From NCBI RefSeq assembly GCF_009873495.1, contig NZ_CP046703.1, forward strand, positions 5,002,501 through 5,066,500: a stretch of 64,000 bases of DNA. Reading direction: 5' to 3'. The stretch comes from Nostoc sp. ATCC 53789 (lineage in GTDB: Bacteria; Cyanobacteriota; Cyanobacteriia; Cyanobacteriales; Nostocaceae). Below are positions 1 to 8,297 of this stretch, in pieces (the stretch's first letter is position 1; the number at the start of each line of letters is the position of its first letter). The position numbers and the translations under genes were made by a program. The notes beneath the pieces were generated by a model that had not been told where the DNA came from, searched no databases, and worked only from the letters and a program-made list of their open reading frames with translations.

Positions 1-117
1 TATTTTCTATTTATAGATGTTTAACTTCTTAGCATCTAAATAAGATTTGTATATCCGTTTAACTATGATTTAAATGTTTAAATATTAGGTAATTTAAACG
101 TAATAAACTTGGAATTA

Positions 118-2076
118 CTATATATAGTTATTTAACAAGAATTCCGAATTTAGTCTTTTAATACATTTGTTCTGATGCTGACCACCCAAATCCTCAAAAG
201 CCTCAATGTATAAGCGCTTTCCCATTCCCTTGCCGATTAACTCTAACAACGCCTTTATCCGTGCTTGGAAAAATCCTTCAAAATCGTCTCGTCGTAAAGT
301 TTCTGGGTCTATGGCATGAGATCGCAATATTTCATCCAGCCTTTGTGGTGATACACCAGATATCTCAAGTTCTTGGAGGTAAATCGAAGGTGCTTTACTA
401 CCAATCTTTTTGTTTGTTTTGGCGCTCAAAGGGGTGCGGTTAATTAAGCAGTTATATTTTTTTGGATCGATGCCTTGCTTTCTGCACCAGGCGACGGGAA
501 AAATATGATGGGAATCAATCTGTTCTTCAAAATAAAGCACATCATTGATTTCTTCACCTGTAATTAAATCAATGGCTCCAGATAGTCGCAGCAGTGCTGA
601 TAAACCTTGGTAAACTGCCCCATAACGCTTTCTTACGGTCAGCAATCGCTCTGGGGAGAAATTTGCTTCGCGAATTGTGGATGGGAGTGAACCCCCTTCT
701 TGCAGCCACTGTGGTATTTCCACAACATCTCTTCCTGTGCGGGTTTCGTGCCAACCTGTATACATCTCACTGAACAGCCCACACCAAAACCAACGTTCCA
801 ACATGGAACGAGATTTAACAGAACGGGAACGTTCTCCTAAAATAGTCAAAATTGCCGCCAAGGCTACTAGTTGAATGGGATAAGCCAAATCTATTGCGTC
901 AAAAATTTTCTGCCCATGCAGGAATCTGGCTGCTTCCTCAAATCCTGCGGTGACTTTATCAGCCCAGGTTGAGTATTCTGGGATGGAAAGTTTTAAAACA
1001 TCTGCACGACCGCAGGAGACACCAGGCAATTTGTCTAGATTACCTCCTTTTTTTATTGCTTCCATCCTCCGCACATAGCCAGCGACTAAGGTTACAGCTT
1101 GTACAAAGTCAGTGTTACGGACTAAACGTAATACTTTAAATTGCTGAAAATGAGCTTCCCGCAGTTTCCAGTCGTCTCTAAGGCTGAAGTCATTGGCGCA
1201 GTAGCTAGAACTCATCAAGTCGAAGTAGTTGAGGTCACAACCGGAGGTGTTGGTATCTTCAAACACTTGGCAAACTGCTTCCTTGGGTAAGGAGTCACGT
1301 AGTTGGATTACTGGTATTTGATAATGCTCAAATTTTTTGAGTACTTCTAGTTCTAAAGTGTCGATGAGTTCGAGTTTTTGGGCATCATATTGCCAATATT
1401 TGGAATATTTACTTCTCCATTCCGAAAAGAAGAAGATTTTTGATAATGGAAATAGTCCGGCTTCATACTCATTTTCTGGGGTGGAACAGTCTATAATTTC
1501 TCCACCAAATGTTCGGAGTTGTTTTGATTCCGGGAAAGCGATAATGGCACTGCGGCGGTCGATGTTATGGTCAAGGGATTTGGCAATATCGAGGTAGTAC
1601 CATTTTTTTATCAGCTTTTGGCTTTTTTGGTCTTTAATGACAACAGGTTGCTCTGACAGCAAAACCATGAATGAAGTGGTTAAACGTTGCTGACCGTCGA
1701 GAATTAACAGGCTGGGATTATCGTACTTTGGCTCTTTGACGTTATCGATGAGGCGAGGTTTAAATTGCACTTGCTGGTTACTTTGCTGAAGCATCATGAC
1801 TGCGCCAATGGGGTATGCAAGCGAGATGCTGGCAAGTAGACGACGCACACGAGCATCATCCCAAACCCAATCTCGTTGAAAATCTGGCAGTTGAATACGT
1901 CCAGCTTTTATATCTTTTAAAATATCTAGTAAAGGATATTTAGTGATGTCAAATGTGCTGATAGAATGCATTTGCTGTTCTGAGGTTATTATTCTTTGCT
2001 CACATACTGCTGCTAGCGCAGATAAATTAGATTTATTTTGTGAATTACGAGCAATTTTAGGATGAGATAATGTCAC
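118..2076 (-). CDS. DUF262/DUF1524 (GmrSD-type) single-chain protein
   Basis: This is a predicted nucleotide-dependent restriction or defence protein. The N-terminal half matches DUF262 (GmrS/ParB-like): an LPDFQRDWVW block near residue 62 and the ILDGQQRLTT motif near residue 125. The C-terminal part carries an HNH-like DUF1524 (GmrD) block, DSHHIFP near residue 525 followed by conserved Asn residues. In GmrSD type IV enzymes these two halves bind NTP and cleave modified DNA; that is family knowledge and is not shown here. The 652-residue frame opens with GTG. An ATG at 1971 (residue 36, MHSISTFDITKYP) is a good alternative because it begins right at the conserved domain. Neither start has a clear Shine-Dalgarno sequence. 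The neighbours suggest a defence island. Confidence 0.85.
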   Translation of the reverse strand: MTLSHPKIARNSQNKSNLSALAAVCEQRIITSEQQMHSISTFDITKYPLLDILKDIKAGRIQLPDFQRDWVWDDARVRRLLASISLAYPIGAVMMLQQSNQQVQFKPRLIDNVKEPKYDNPSLLILDGQQRLTTSFMVLLSEQPVVIKDQKSQKLIKKWYYLDIAKSLDHNIDRRSAIIAFPESKQLRTFGGEIIDCSTPENEYEAGLFPLSKIFFFSEWRSKYSKYWQYDAQKLELIDTLELEVLKKFEHYQIPVIQLRDSLPKEAVCQVFEDTNTSGCDLNYFDLMSSSYCANDFSLRDDWKLREAHFQQFKVLRLVRNTDFVQAVTLVAGYVRRMEAIKKGGNLDKLPGVSCGRADVLKLSIPEYSTWADKVTAGFEEAARFLHGQKIFDAIDLAYPIQLVALAAILTILGERSRSVKSRSMLERWFWCGLFSEMYTGWHETRTGRDVVEIPQWLQEGGSLPSTIREANFSPERLLTVRKRYGAVYQGLSALLRLSGAIDLITGEEINDVLYFEEQIDSHHIFPVAWCRKQGIDPKKYNCLINRTPLSAKTNKKIGSKAPSIYLQELEISGVSPQRLDEILRSHAIDPETLRRDDFEGFFQARIKALLELIGKGMGKRLYIEAFEDLGGQHQNKCIKRLNSEFLLNNYI

Positions 2077-2176
2077 TTGTTTTCACGGTAATGAATACAG
2101 ATACAAGACACAATAAAGCGCCTCATACCGTGTCAGCAAGAGGTTTTATCACGAGTTACTCGTAAATCACGAACAG

Positions 2177-2491
2177 TTAGTTAGTAAGAAAGTTAGGTGG
2201 CAAAATTATTTGTTGGCTGATAACTAGTTGTTTAAATTGATTGAGTAAATCAGCCTGTCGCAGCAGGAAAGGAATGTAATGGGGTCGTCTGTCGAAGTTA
2301 GTTCCCCAGTCTTTGATGGTGTGAGGACTTAACCCTGTGGCTTGTGCCAGAGCATTGATACAAGCTTTGCGATAACCTCTGGCTGGGTCAATATCTACCC
2401 ACTTACGACAGTATTCCATTGGCTCCAAAGGCAGCTGACGGATAGCATCAATCCTCTGCTCTTCTGGATTAGGGGAAAGTCTCACAAACAT
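2177..2491 (-). CDS. small HTH-like protein, paralogue A
   Basis: This hypothetical protein has 104 residues from the ATG at 2491; a TTG at 2515 would add eight. I do not recognise a named family. The core RGYRKACINALAQATGLSP followed by HTIKDWG looks like a helix-turn-helix, with LAQATGLS as the first helix and turn. It is clearly paralogous to the gene at 2689-2985: both share LPLEP-EYCR-WV, RGYRKAC, ATGLSP, DWG-NFDRRP and a Leu-rich C-terminal helix. It lies on the same strand as the DUF262 gene, about 100 bp upstream of it, so they could be co-transcribed. A DNA-binding role is inferred from the HTH-like pattern only. Confidence 0.7.
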   Translation of the reverse strand: MFVRLSPNPEEQRIDAIRQLPLEPMEYCRKWVDIDPARGYRKACINALAQATGLSPHTIKDWGTNFDRRPHYIPFLLRQADLLNQFKQLVISQQIILPPNFLTN

Positions 2492-2665
2492 CTGGGGCTG
2501 GTAATGGATGGGCAAGTACCAGATGAAGGCTTGAGTAATTTGATGTTGGCTATTGCCTACTGTTAATTTGTTGATTCAAAAGTGAAGGCAACTGCTGTTG
2601 TACTCAAGCGGCAGTCTAATACAACAGTCTACAGATTAAGAAATCTCTGCCCACAATACTAGTCT

Positions 2666-2693
2666 TTTAGTCGGAAAATCCGATTAAATTATT
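2666..2693. terminator. hairpin at the end of paralogue B
   Basis: An inverted repeat (TTAGTCGG and its near complement CCGATTAA around an AAAAT loop) overlaps the stop codon of the gene at 2689-2985. No long T-run follows on either strand, so a terminator role is only possible. Confidence 0.3.
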
Positions 2694-2985
2694 TTTGCGG
2701 ATAATCAGGGGGTAAGACGATTTTCCTGATCTGGTTCAGCATATCCGCCATTCTGAGGACGTGTAGAACATGATCTGGTCGCCTATCAAAGTTCGGGCCC
2801 CAGTCGTTAACTGTACGCGGACTTAAGCCTGTGGCCTCGGCTAGAGCCGTAACACAAGCTTTACGATAACCACGTTCGTCTGAAGGTACTTCAACCCATC
2901 GCCGACAGTATTCTAGAGGCTCCAAAGGTAGTCTACTGAGTACGTCGATTATATATTGGGTTGAAAGAGTAACGCTGTCTATCAC
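2689..2985 (-). CDS. small HTH-like protein, paralogue B
   Basis: This 98-residue hypothetical protein uses a GTG start at 2985. It is a diverged copy of the protein at 2177-2491, with LPLEPLEYCRRWVEV, RGYRKACVTALAEATGLSP and RTVNDWG-NFDRRP conserved. The ALAEATGLSPRTVNDW stretch resembles a helix-turn-helix. The unit is a tandem duplication separated by about 200 bp. Codon use looks coding and the sequence conservation between the two copies is at the protein level, which supports both being real genes. Function is unknown; a small DNA-binding regulator is my inference. Confidence 0.7.
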   Translation of the reverse strand: MIDSVTLSTQYIIDVLSRLPLEPLEYCRRWVEVPSDERGYRKACVTALAEATGLSPRTVNDWGPNFDRRPDHVLHVLRMADMLNQIRKIVLPPDYPQK

Positions 2986-3294
2986 CTTTTCTGGATGTGC
3001 TTGGAGTATAAGTCGGAGTTCACGACTATTGTATGAGATATTCTCAAAGATTATCTCAATTGAATGGCAGTTTAAGGATATGCAAGGGTGTAAGCAGCAT
3101 CAGTAAGGTTATTGTCGGAGTGTCCTAATTATGGAGCGAGGTTTAATAAGGTTCCGGCTTTGTAGGTTGATGGTTGATGTCAGAGGTGTTTCACGGCATT
3201 TATGAAAATAATGAAATGCCAGAAACGAGCTTGATTTTAACATTTTTGGCCTAACCTCAAGGTTTCTGCAACTAAAGGTATTTCCGTAATATTG

Positions 3295-3326
3295 AAATAA
3301 AAAGCCCGGTAATTTGTACACCGGGT
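3295..3326 (-). terminator. Rho-independent terminator of the Z1 gene
   Basis: On the minus strand CCCGGT and ACCGGG form a perfect six-bp stem around a nine-base loop, followed at once by CTTTTTATTTC. It sits about 37 bp past the stop codon of the Z1 gene, as expected for its terminator. Confidence 0.8.
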
Positions 3327-3362
3327 TGGAAGCATTGATTTCTACTAGCGTTAAAGGTACTT

Positions 3363-5573
3363 TTACATTACACTGCCTTGATTTTGGCTGACCCAATCAT
3401 GCTCCATTTTTTGAGGCACCCATATAGCAATGACAGACACATTGTGAATATCTCGTTCCTCCGCTTCTACTTGAAGATTAAGTTTGTGGATTTGAATTGT
3501 TAACTTGTCTTTCACCACAATTTGTCTGTCACCTGGGTATTTATCTGGGTCTGTAGAATGCGATCTCCCCTGAAATAGGTTCAATCTACCTATGTTTTTA
3601 CTTATAGTTCTTAAGCGTAGCTTACCTTTGTCCATGAGGTAGATATCACAGAGTTCATTTGGATTTTGTTCCAAGTAATGCTGCACCTGTAGCATCAGTC
3701 CAGTGAATCGCTGCGAATCGCTGGGATGGGTTGTACGGAACTTGACAATCAGTTGTTCAAAAGTATATGTCAGGGGAATATCACTTGCAAATAAATGCTT
3801 GTTAACTGATATTTTTCCGAAAATCTTTTCATTCAAGGCTGTTAACTGTGACCAAAATGTATTTACAACCTCTCGGTTTTTATTGATAGCATCTTCATCC
3901 GAGTCATGAGGATAGTTGGGTACATACCAGTCATCACTAAATCCACCCGTCATTAATGGCAAGTCTAATACATCGCCTCTAGTTGGTTTAAGAGCATTGT
4001 CCAGGAAAAATGCACGTTTCCACTCGAATAATGGCTTGCCTCTGTATATTTTCAACTGTTGGCGTATATTCTCTTCATGCTCTACATAGTTTATAAAAGC
4101 ATCTTTTACATCCTGTTCCAAAAAAACACGACAGTACCCTAAATATGAGCGCTTGTATCCAAAAAAACGCGCTCTTTGCTGGAGAGTATCTGCATTTCCA
4201 ACACCAGCGCCTCTGGGCATATACGTTACAGTCAGTCCTTCGACTGTAAAGCCTCGATCCATTGCTTGTCCACCGACGAGGATGTGAGCATATTCATTTT
4301 TCCAATCGATTGTCGGTGTCTTTCCTCCAGCTGTATTTACCTGTTGAATGTTTGTCTGATTAATCGCTCTTGGAAGAACATCAACAAGTTGGTCAAACAA
4401 TGGTAGGTCACCTACAGTTCTTACTAAGTCTCGGTAGGCTTTATTAAAAGATGCCAGTAAGTCTATGCGAGCTGGATCATTTGCATCCTGTCCTAAAATT
4501 TTCTTCCATTGATTATTCATTTGTCTTACCCAATGAAAATATTCTCCATGAGGAGCAATTTTTTGTGACGGGTGAACCATCATTGAGCGATTACCTCTAC
4601 CTTTATCCTTGATATAACCAGCCGCTACTCCCAAGTAAAAGAGCATCATGGCAAACAAGAACGTTTCAGGAGGATCGATAACTTGATTATCCTGAGTAGG
4701 AATTTCGGAACCTGGAATAGTTTTGATTAATATTGGATTATCTAAGAAAAACTCTTTGCCCCCGGAGTAGTCAGCACCAGGGGTCAGCGCCTCAGCAAAG
4801 TCTGGTGAAAGCACATCAACAATATTTATGAGCAAAGGAGCTTGTGGTGTTGCAGTATATTGTAAGAAAGAATGGTGAGGAAGCAGTTGTCGAAGCTCAA
4901 TCAGGTGACGATAAATTGTACTCATCGCTCCTTGATTAACTTTGTTATTCAGTCCTGCTTGATCTGCTTCATCATCGATTATCAGTACAGGTACTCCTTC
5001 CAGATTCATATTACCAAGCAGGTTGTTCAAGTGTTGCAAGTGATCGCTCTGCTTCATCACTGTTAAGAGTGCTATTTGTCTCTCGTCTTCTGGCACTGAA
5101 GGGTCATGCCATGCGTCCAGAGTACTCTGTATATTTTGGCGTTTGTCCCCTCGTGGATTTTCAACATACTTCCATTTGCGATCACTGCGCGTATCCAAAC
5201 GCAAATCTTTTTTCAGTCTGTCGTTGGACTGCTTCAATAGGTTTGTTTTGGTTCCTCCAATTACAATTACCATTCGGTAGCCATTATCACAGGCTAAAGC
5301 TGCGACTGTTGTAAAAGACATTGTTTTACCACTTTGTACATATCCAATGACCAATCCTGTCTTACTACCACGGAGCGATCCTGGTGGTACACATCGCTGT
5401 ATTACTTCGATTGCCTCATTCTGTATCCTTGTTCGACTCTCTTCATCAGGAAGACCGAGGTGGTTAAGTAAAGCTTGTGTTTCTTCACCAATTACCGGGA
5501 ACCATAATTTGCTTGAGTCATTTGTTTGAATAGTAATTTCCATCATCTCAAGTGTTTCAGAATTATTAGACAT
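3363..5573 (-). CDS. Z1-domain ATPase/endonuclease-like protein
   Basis: This is a large P-loop protein of the Z1 family, found in restriction/modification-like and other defence loci. It has a Walker A motif (GYVQSGKT, residues 77-84), a Walker B/DEAD-like motif (VLIIDDEADQAG, near 195), and the conserved Z1 core ILVGGQAMDRGFTVEGLTV followed by TLQQRARFFGYK, which resembles the arginine-finger region of SF2 helicases. I place the start at the ATG at 5573 (736 aa). The frame stays open to a GTG at 5633, but that GTG lies inside a palindrome that looks like an operator. It is divergent from the HTH-pentapeptide gene at 5689. No methyltransferase, MORC-type ATPase or AIPR partner lies beside it. 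Confidence 0.85.
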   Translation of the reverse strand: MSNNSETLEMMEITIQTNDSSKLWFPVIGEETQALLNHLGLPDEESRTRIQNEAIEVIQRCVPPGSLRGSKTGLVIGYVQSGKTMSFTTVAALACDNGYRMVIVIGGTKTNLLKQSNDRLKKDLRLDTRSDRKWKYVENPRGDKRQNIQSTLDAWHDPSVPEDERQIALLTVMKQSDHLQHLNNLLGNMNLEGVPVLIIDDEADQAGLNNKVNQGAMSTIYRHLIELRQLLPHHSFLQYTATPQAPLLINIVDVLSPDFAEALTPGADYSGGKEFFLDNPILIKTIPGSEIPTQDNQVIDPPETFLFAMMLFYLGVAAGYIKDKGRGNRSMMVHPSQKIAPHGEYFHWVRQMNNQWKKILGQDANDPARIDLLASFNKAYRDLVRTVGDLPLFDQLVDVLPRAINQTNIQQVNTAGGKTPTIDWKNEYAHILVGGQAMDRGFTVEGLTVTYMPRGAGVGNADTLQQRARFFGYKRSYLGYCRVFLEQDVKDAFINYVEHEENIRQQLKIYRGKPLFEWKRAFFLDNALKPTRGDVLDLPLMTGGFSDDWYVPNYPHDSDEDAINKNREVVNTFWSQLTALNEKIFGKISVNKHLFASDIPLTYTFEQLIVKFRTTHPSDSQRFTGLMLQVQHYLEQNPNELCDIYLMDKGKLRLRTISKNIGRLNLFQGRSHSTDPDKYPGDRQIVVKDKLTIQIHKLNLQVEAEERDIHNVSVIAIWVPQKMEHDWVSQNQGSVM

Positions 5574-5592
5574 ATCTTCACTTTCGTATACT

Positions 5593-5643
5593 ACTAACGC
5601 TATACTATATTCTTTAGCGTGACTAGTATTCACTAGCGCTAGT
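5593..5643. promoter_or_regulatory. operator-like palindromes between divergent genes
   Basis: The divergent region carries ACTAACGCTAT (5593-5603), TAGCGT (5615-5620), ACTAGT (5622-5627) and the perfect 12-bp palindrome ACTAGCGCTAGT (5632-5643). ACGCTA at 5597-5602 and TAGCGT at 5615-5620 form an exact inverted repeat. Repeated ACTA/TAGCG half-sites suggest binding by a dimeric HTH protein, most simply the XRE protein encoded at 5689. The layout recalls C-boxes of controller proteins in restriction systems. This is inference from symmetry only. Confidence 0.55.
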
Positions 5644-5688
5644 TAAAATTATACTCGTATTTACCTGGAAACGGCAACATCAGGCATC

Positions 5689-6885
5689 ATGAAAAAAATT
5701 CGTTGTAATTTAAAGGATCTGATGGAAAAAAAGGATCTGTCCCAGTACCAACTGGCAAAGGAAACAAGTCTGAGCATCAATGCCATTGGCAGGCTTTATA
5801 AAGAAGAGTTTGACCGAATTGACTGCAACACAGCTGAAGTTTTGTGCGACTACTTTGGCTGCGACTTATGTGAACTTTTTTCCCTAGAAGCAGTTTCTTC
5901 AAAACGAATGTCAGATTCGGAGTTTCGTAAGCGATATGCATCTGGAGAAAGGGATTTTCCTGGGGTAGACCTAAGTGAGGCTAATCTTAGTGGATTGTGC
6001 CTAACAGACTTAAATCTTACTGGGGCGATACTTCGTAAAATGATACTTCGTAATACAAATCTAACCAATACAAATTTAGATAAAGCGGACTTGAGAGAAA
6101 CGGATTTAGAGGGGGCAATACTCAACAGAGCAACTCTGAGAGCCGCAAAGCTTGGTGAAGCTAATCTACAAGCAGCCAAGCTAACCTATGCAGAGCTAAC
6201 TGATGCAGACCTTAGTGGAGCTTACCTGCAAAAAAGTGAGATAAGATGGGCAAACTTAAGTGGGGCAGTTTTAAAAGCAGCAAAGTTAAATAATGCACAA
6301 ATATTAAGAGCGAATCTAAGGAAAGTAGATTTAACTGATGCCGAACTGAAGAAAGCTGATTTAAGGTGGGTAGACCTGCGTGAAGCAAAGTTAATTAATG
6401 CTAATCTCAGTGGTGCTGAACTAGAAGGAAATTGCTTAATAGATGCTGACATTAGCAGTGCCAACCTTAATGATGCAAACCTGACTCAAACTGACCTCAG
6501 TAGTGCCAACCTTAGTCATGCCGACCTTAAAAAAACTAACCTCAGCAGTACTAACCTCAACTATGCCAACTTAAGCTTAACTGATCTTAGCAGTGCCAAC
6601 CTTTATGATACATACTTGGTGGGTGCTAATTTGACAGATTGTAACTTAGGTGGTTGCGACCTAAGTGGTATCAATTTGAGTAATGCTGACCTCAGTGGTG
6701 TAAATTTGAGGAGTGCTATTCTTAGGGGTGCTAACTTGAGTCGCGCTAAACTGAAATGTGCTGATCTTAAGTATGCTGACCTTTTTGGTATTGATCTCAG
6801 TGGTGTTGATTTAGATGATGCATATTTAGGGGGAGCAACAATGCCCGATGGTAGCATTCATGATGATGACATCATAAACATTTAA
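5689..6885 (+). CDS. XRE-type HTH fused to pentapeptide-repeat domain
   Basis: This 398-residue protein has two parts. Residues 1-70 are a Cro/CI-like helix-turn-helix (LSQYQLAKETSLSINAIGRL, then a second helix with ELFSLEAV), of the compact HTH_26 type. From about residue 92 to 390 it is almost uninterrupted A(D/N)LXX pentapeptide repeats, about 59 units, which fold as a right-handed quadrilateral beta-helix. Some pentapeptide proteins (MfpA, Qnr) mimic B-form DNA and bind gyrase. Such a fusion could act as a regulator with a DNA-mimic or protein-binding tail. It is transcribed away from the Z1 gene across operator-like palindromes, so it may control that gene. The ATG has only a weak ribosome-binding site. 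Confidence 0.9.
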   Translation: MKKIRCNLKDLMEKKDLSQYQLAKETSLSINAIGRLYKEEFDRIDCNTAEVLCDYFGCDLCELFSLEAVSSKRMSDSEFRKRYASGERDFPGVDLSEANLSGLCLTDLNLTGAILRKMILRNTNLTNTNLDKADLRETDLEGAILNRATLRAAKLGEANLQAAKLTYAELTDADLSGAYLQKSEIRWANLSGAVLKAAKLNNAQILRANLRKVDLTDAELKKADLRWVDLREAKLINANLSGAELEGNCLIDADISSANLNDANLTQTDLSSANLSHADLKKTNLSSTNLNYANLSLTDLSSANLYDTYLVGANLTDCNLGGCDLSGINLSNADLSGVNLRSAILRGANLSRAKLKCADLKYADLFGIDLSGVDLDDAYLGGATMPDGSIHDDDIINI

Positions 6886-6962
6886 AATTTAGCTCACCAG
6901 CCTAGTTGCTATCTGCTGATAAATCCGATCTAACCGCACCGGAATCACTAGTTTACATTCAA

Positions 6963-7391
6963 CTAAGGAAGCGATCGCTTTTTCTCGGTCATTTTTATAG
7001 ATTTATCTTTCAAACCTTCTTCAACCATCTTTTTGGTCTCTATTGACCACATTTTACCAGACTGGTCTCCCATGAGAGACCAACGAATCCAACCTACAGA
7101 AGGTTTTTCAGGATTGTACCATCCTGGATCGTCCATGTCTGGTTTGAATTTCTCAAAAAAATCCACCATTGTATTGATATCTTCAAGGGTCAGAGGTTTT
7201 TGTTGTGCGATCGCTTCAGCTAAGGTCAAATTTTTACCACCACCGAACTTTTTATGTAATGCAAGTCCGCGTAGTGCTGGCATACTTGCTGCTGGTGGTA
7301 CGATGAGTTCAATTTCTCTGACTTCACTTTCGGCAGTTAACAGAGATAAATGGAGCATTATAAGTTGAGCTTGAAAAAATAATGTATTCAT
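6963..7391 (-). CDS. hypothetical protein with phage-like LTLEDI/GW motif block
   Basis: This 142-residue protein has no firm assignment. It has a block PALRGLALHKKFGGGKN, then LTLEDINTMVDFF, then PSVGWIRWSLMGDQSG. This order resembles a small conserved module seen in phage and plasmid proteins, in which an ARRGLE-RxxxGRGGT segment is followed by a helix and a terminal WxLWGGD motif. That resemblance is from memory and weak. The C-terminus is Lys-rich. The gene converges on the HTH-pentapeptide gene with a 77-bp gap. It begins at an ATG at 7391. Confidence 0.6.
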   Translation of the reverse strand: MNTLFFQAQLIMLHLSLLTAESEVREIELIVPPAASMPALRGLALHKKFGGGKNLTLAEAIAQQKPLTLEDINTMVDFFEKFKPDMDDPGWYNPEKPSVGWIRWSLMGDQSGKMWSIETKKMVEEGLKDKSIKMTEKKRSLP

Positions 7392-7593
7392 TTTTCTTAA
7401 CCGTAATTTTGGAGGTTTAAAGTAAGCGTTAAATTTCTAACCTCTAAACTACCAAATGCTAGAAAGTATAATTTTGTGCAAGCTGCTTTTAGGTTATGTC
7501 ACGCTGATTCAGATGACAAGCCTATTCTGTCTTTGACAGGATATCTGAGGATGCTGCTTTCAAAAACCAAGAAGAAATTAAGTTACTACTTTT

Positions 7594-7739
7594 GGTCAAC
7601 TAATGCCTAGTATTTCTACACTGGGTCAACTAATGCTTGTCAAGAGAATTTTTGCTGCGATCGCATTGACGAAAGAATAAGGATTTCAGAGTGCCTCTTG
7701 GACAACTACTGCTTGTCACCGTGGTCAACTAGTGCTTGT
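7594..7739. repeat. four copies of a 17-mer direct repeat
   Basis: GGTCAACTAATGCTTGT-like copies lie at 7594-7610, 7624-7640, 7700-7716 and 7723-7739, with one to four differences each. Spacing is irregular. They lie in the 840-bp gap between 7391 and 8235, which otherwise holds no intact gene. Confidence 0.65.
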
Positions 7740-7913
7740 TGTCGCATTGAGAGGGTTAGGGAAATTTTTTATGAGTTTTATTTGCTGTCTACCTAGCCAG
7801 TCTCGAAAGTTGGAATGATAGGGACTGTAATGGATTTCTAAGGCGATTCGTTTTTGCTGTAAAAACTCTAGCCAATTTTCTAGCACTTCCTGAACTTCAT
7901 ATTCATCAGTAAG
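7725..7913 (-). pseudogene. gene remnant, possibly transposase C-terminus
   Basis: The minus strand has about 61 sense codons with no start and with a stop just upstream. The translation contains VLENWLEFLQQKRIALEIHY then SPYHSNFRDWL, which reads like a real protein tail. An HYxPYxS segment occurs near the C-terminus of several transposase families, but the match is too short to name one. The stop falls inside the last 17-mer repeat. I treat it as a decayed fragment. Confidence 0.35.
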
Positions 7914-7954
7914 CTAACGCGCCTACATATTGCAATATTTTCCGTGTAGACCGT

Positions 7955-8010
7955 CATTAGTCATTAGTCATTGTTTGCCAAAGACAAAGGACAATTGACA
8001 AAGGACAACC
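7955..8010. repeat. heptamer repeat (TCATTAG/GACAAAG)
   Basis: Tandem GTCATTA heptamers are followed by AAAGACAAAGGACAATTGAC units. The two halves are partly complementary and can fold back. This is the same family that fills many spacers of the ribosomal cluster. The flanking 8010-8297 shows no further gene. Confidence 0.7.
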
Positions 8011-8297
8011 TCACCAGTTGATGTGCAATCTTATTTGCGTAACAGCTTATCAATGATTTGTGCAATACCTCGGCTATTTCAAGTTCTAAACTCGACACTT
8101 GGCTTTCAGACCCTCAACTACGGCAATATTAACCTTGCAACCATATCAACAAATAGATGCTTGCACACTAAAGATAGCCATCTATGGTATAGAAATGTAT
8201 AGAATCTTGTAAAGATATAAAATATAGTTGTTAAATGCACACATTTCTAGCTTCTTCCTCAATGCAGCTGTCTGTACCACCAAATCACTTTCAGTCA

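Noticed and set aside
3109..3396. 95-codon open frame on the minus strand after the Z1 gene
   Set aside because: It spans the Z1 terminator hairpin, overlaps the Z1 stop region, and its protein has no recognisable pattern.
5850..6857. Ser/Leu/Ala-rich minus-strand frames opposite the pentapeptide gene
   Set aside because: They are mirror products of the A(D/N)LXX codon pattern on the plus strand.
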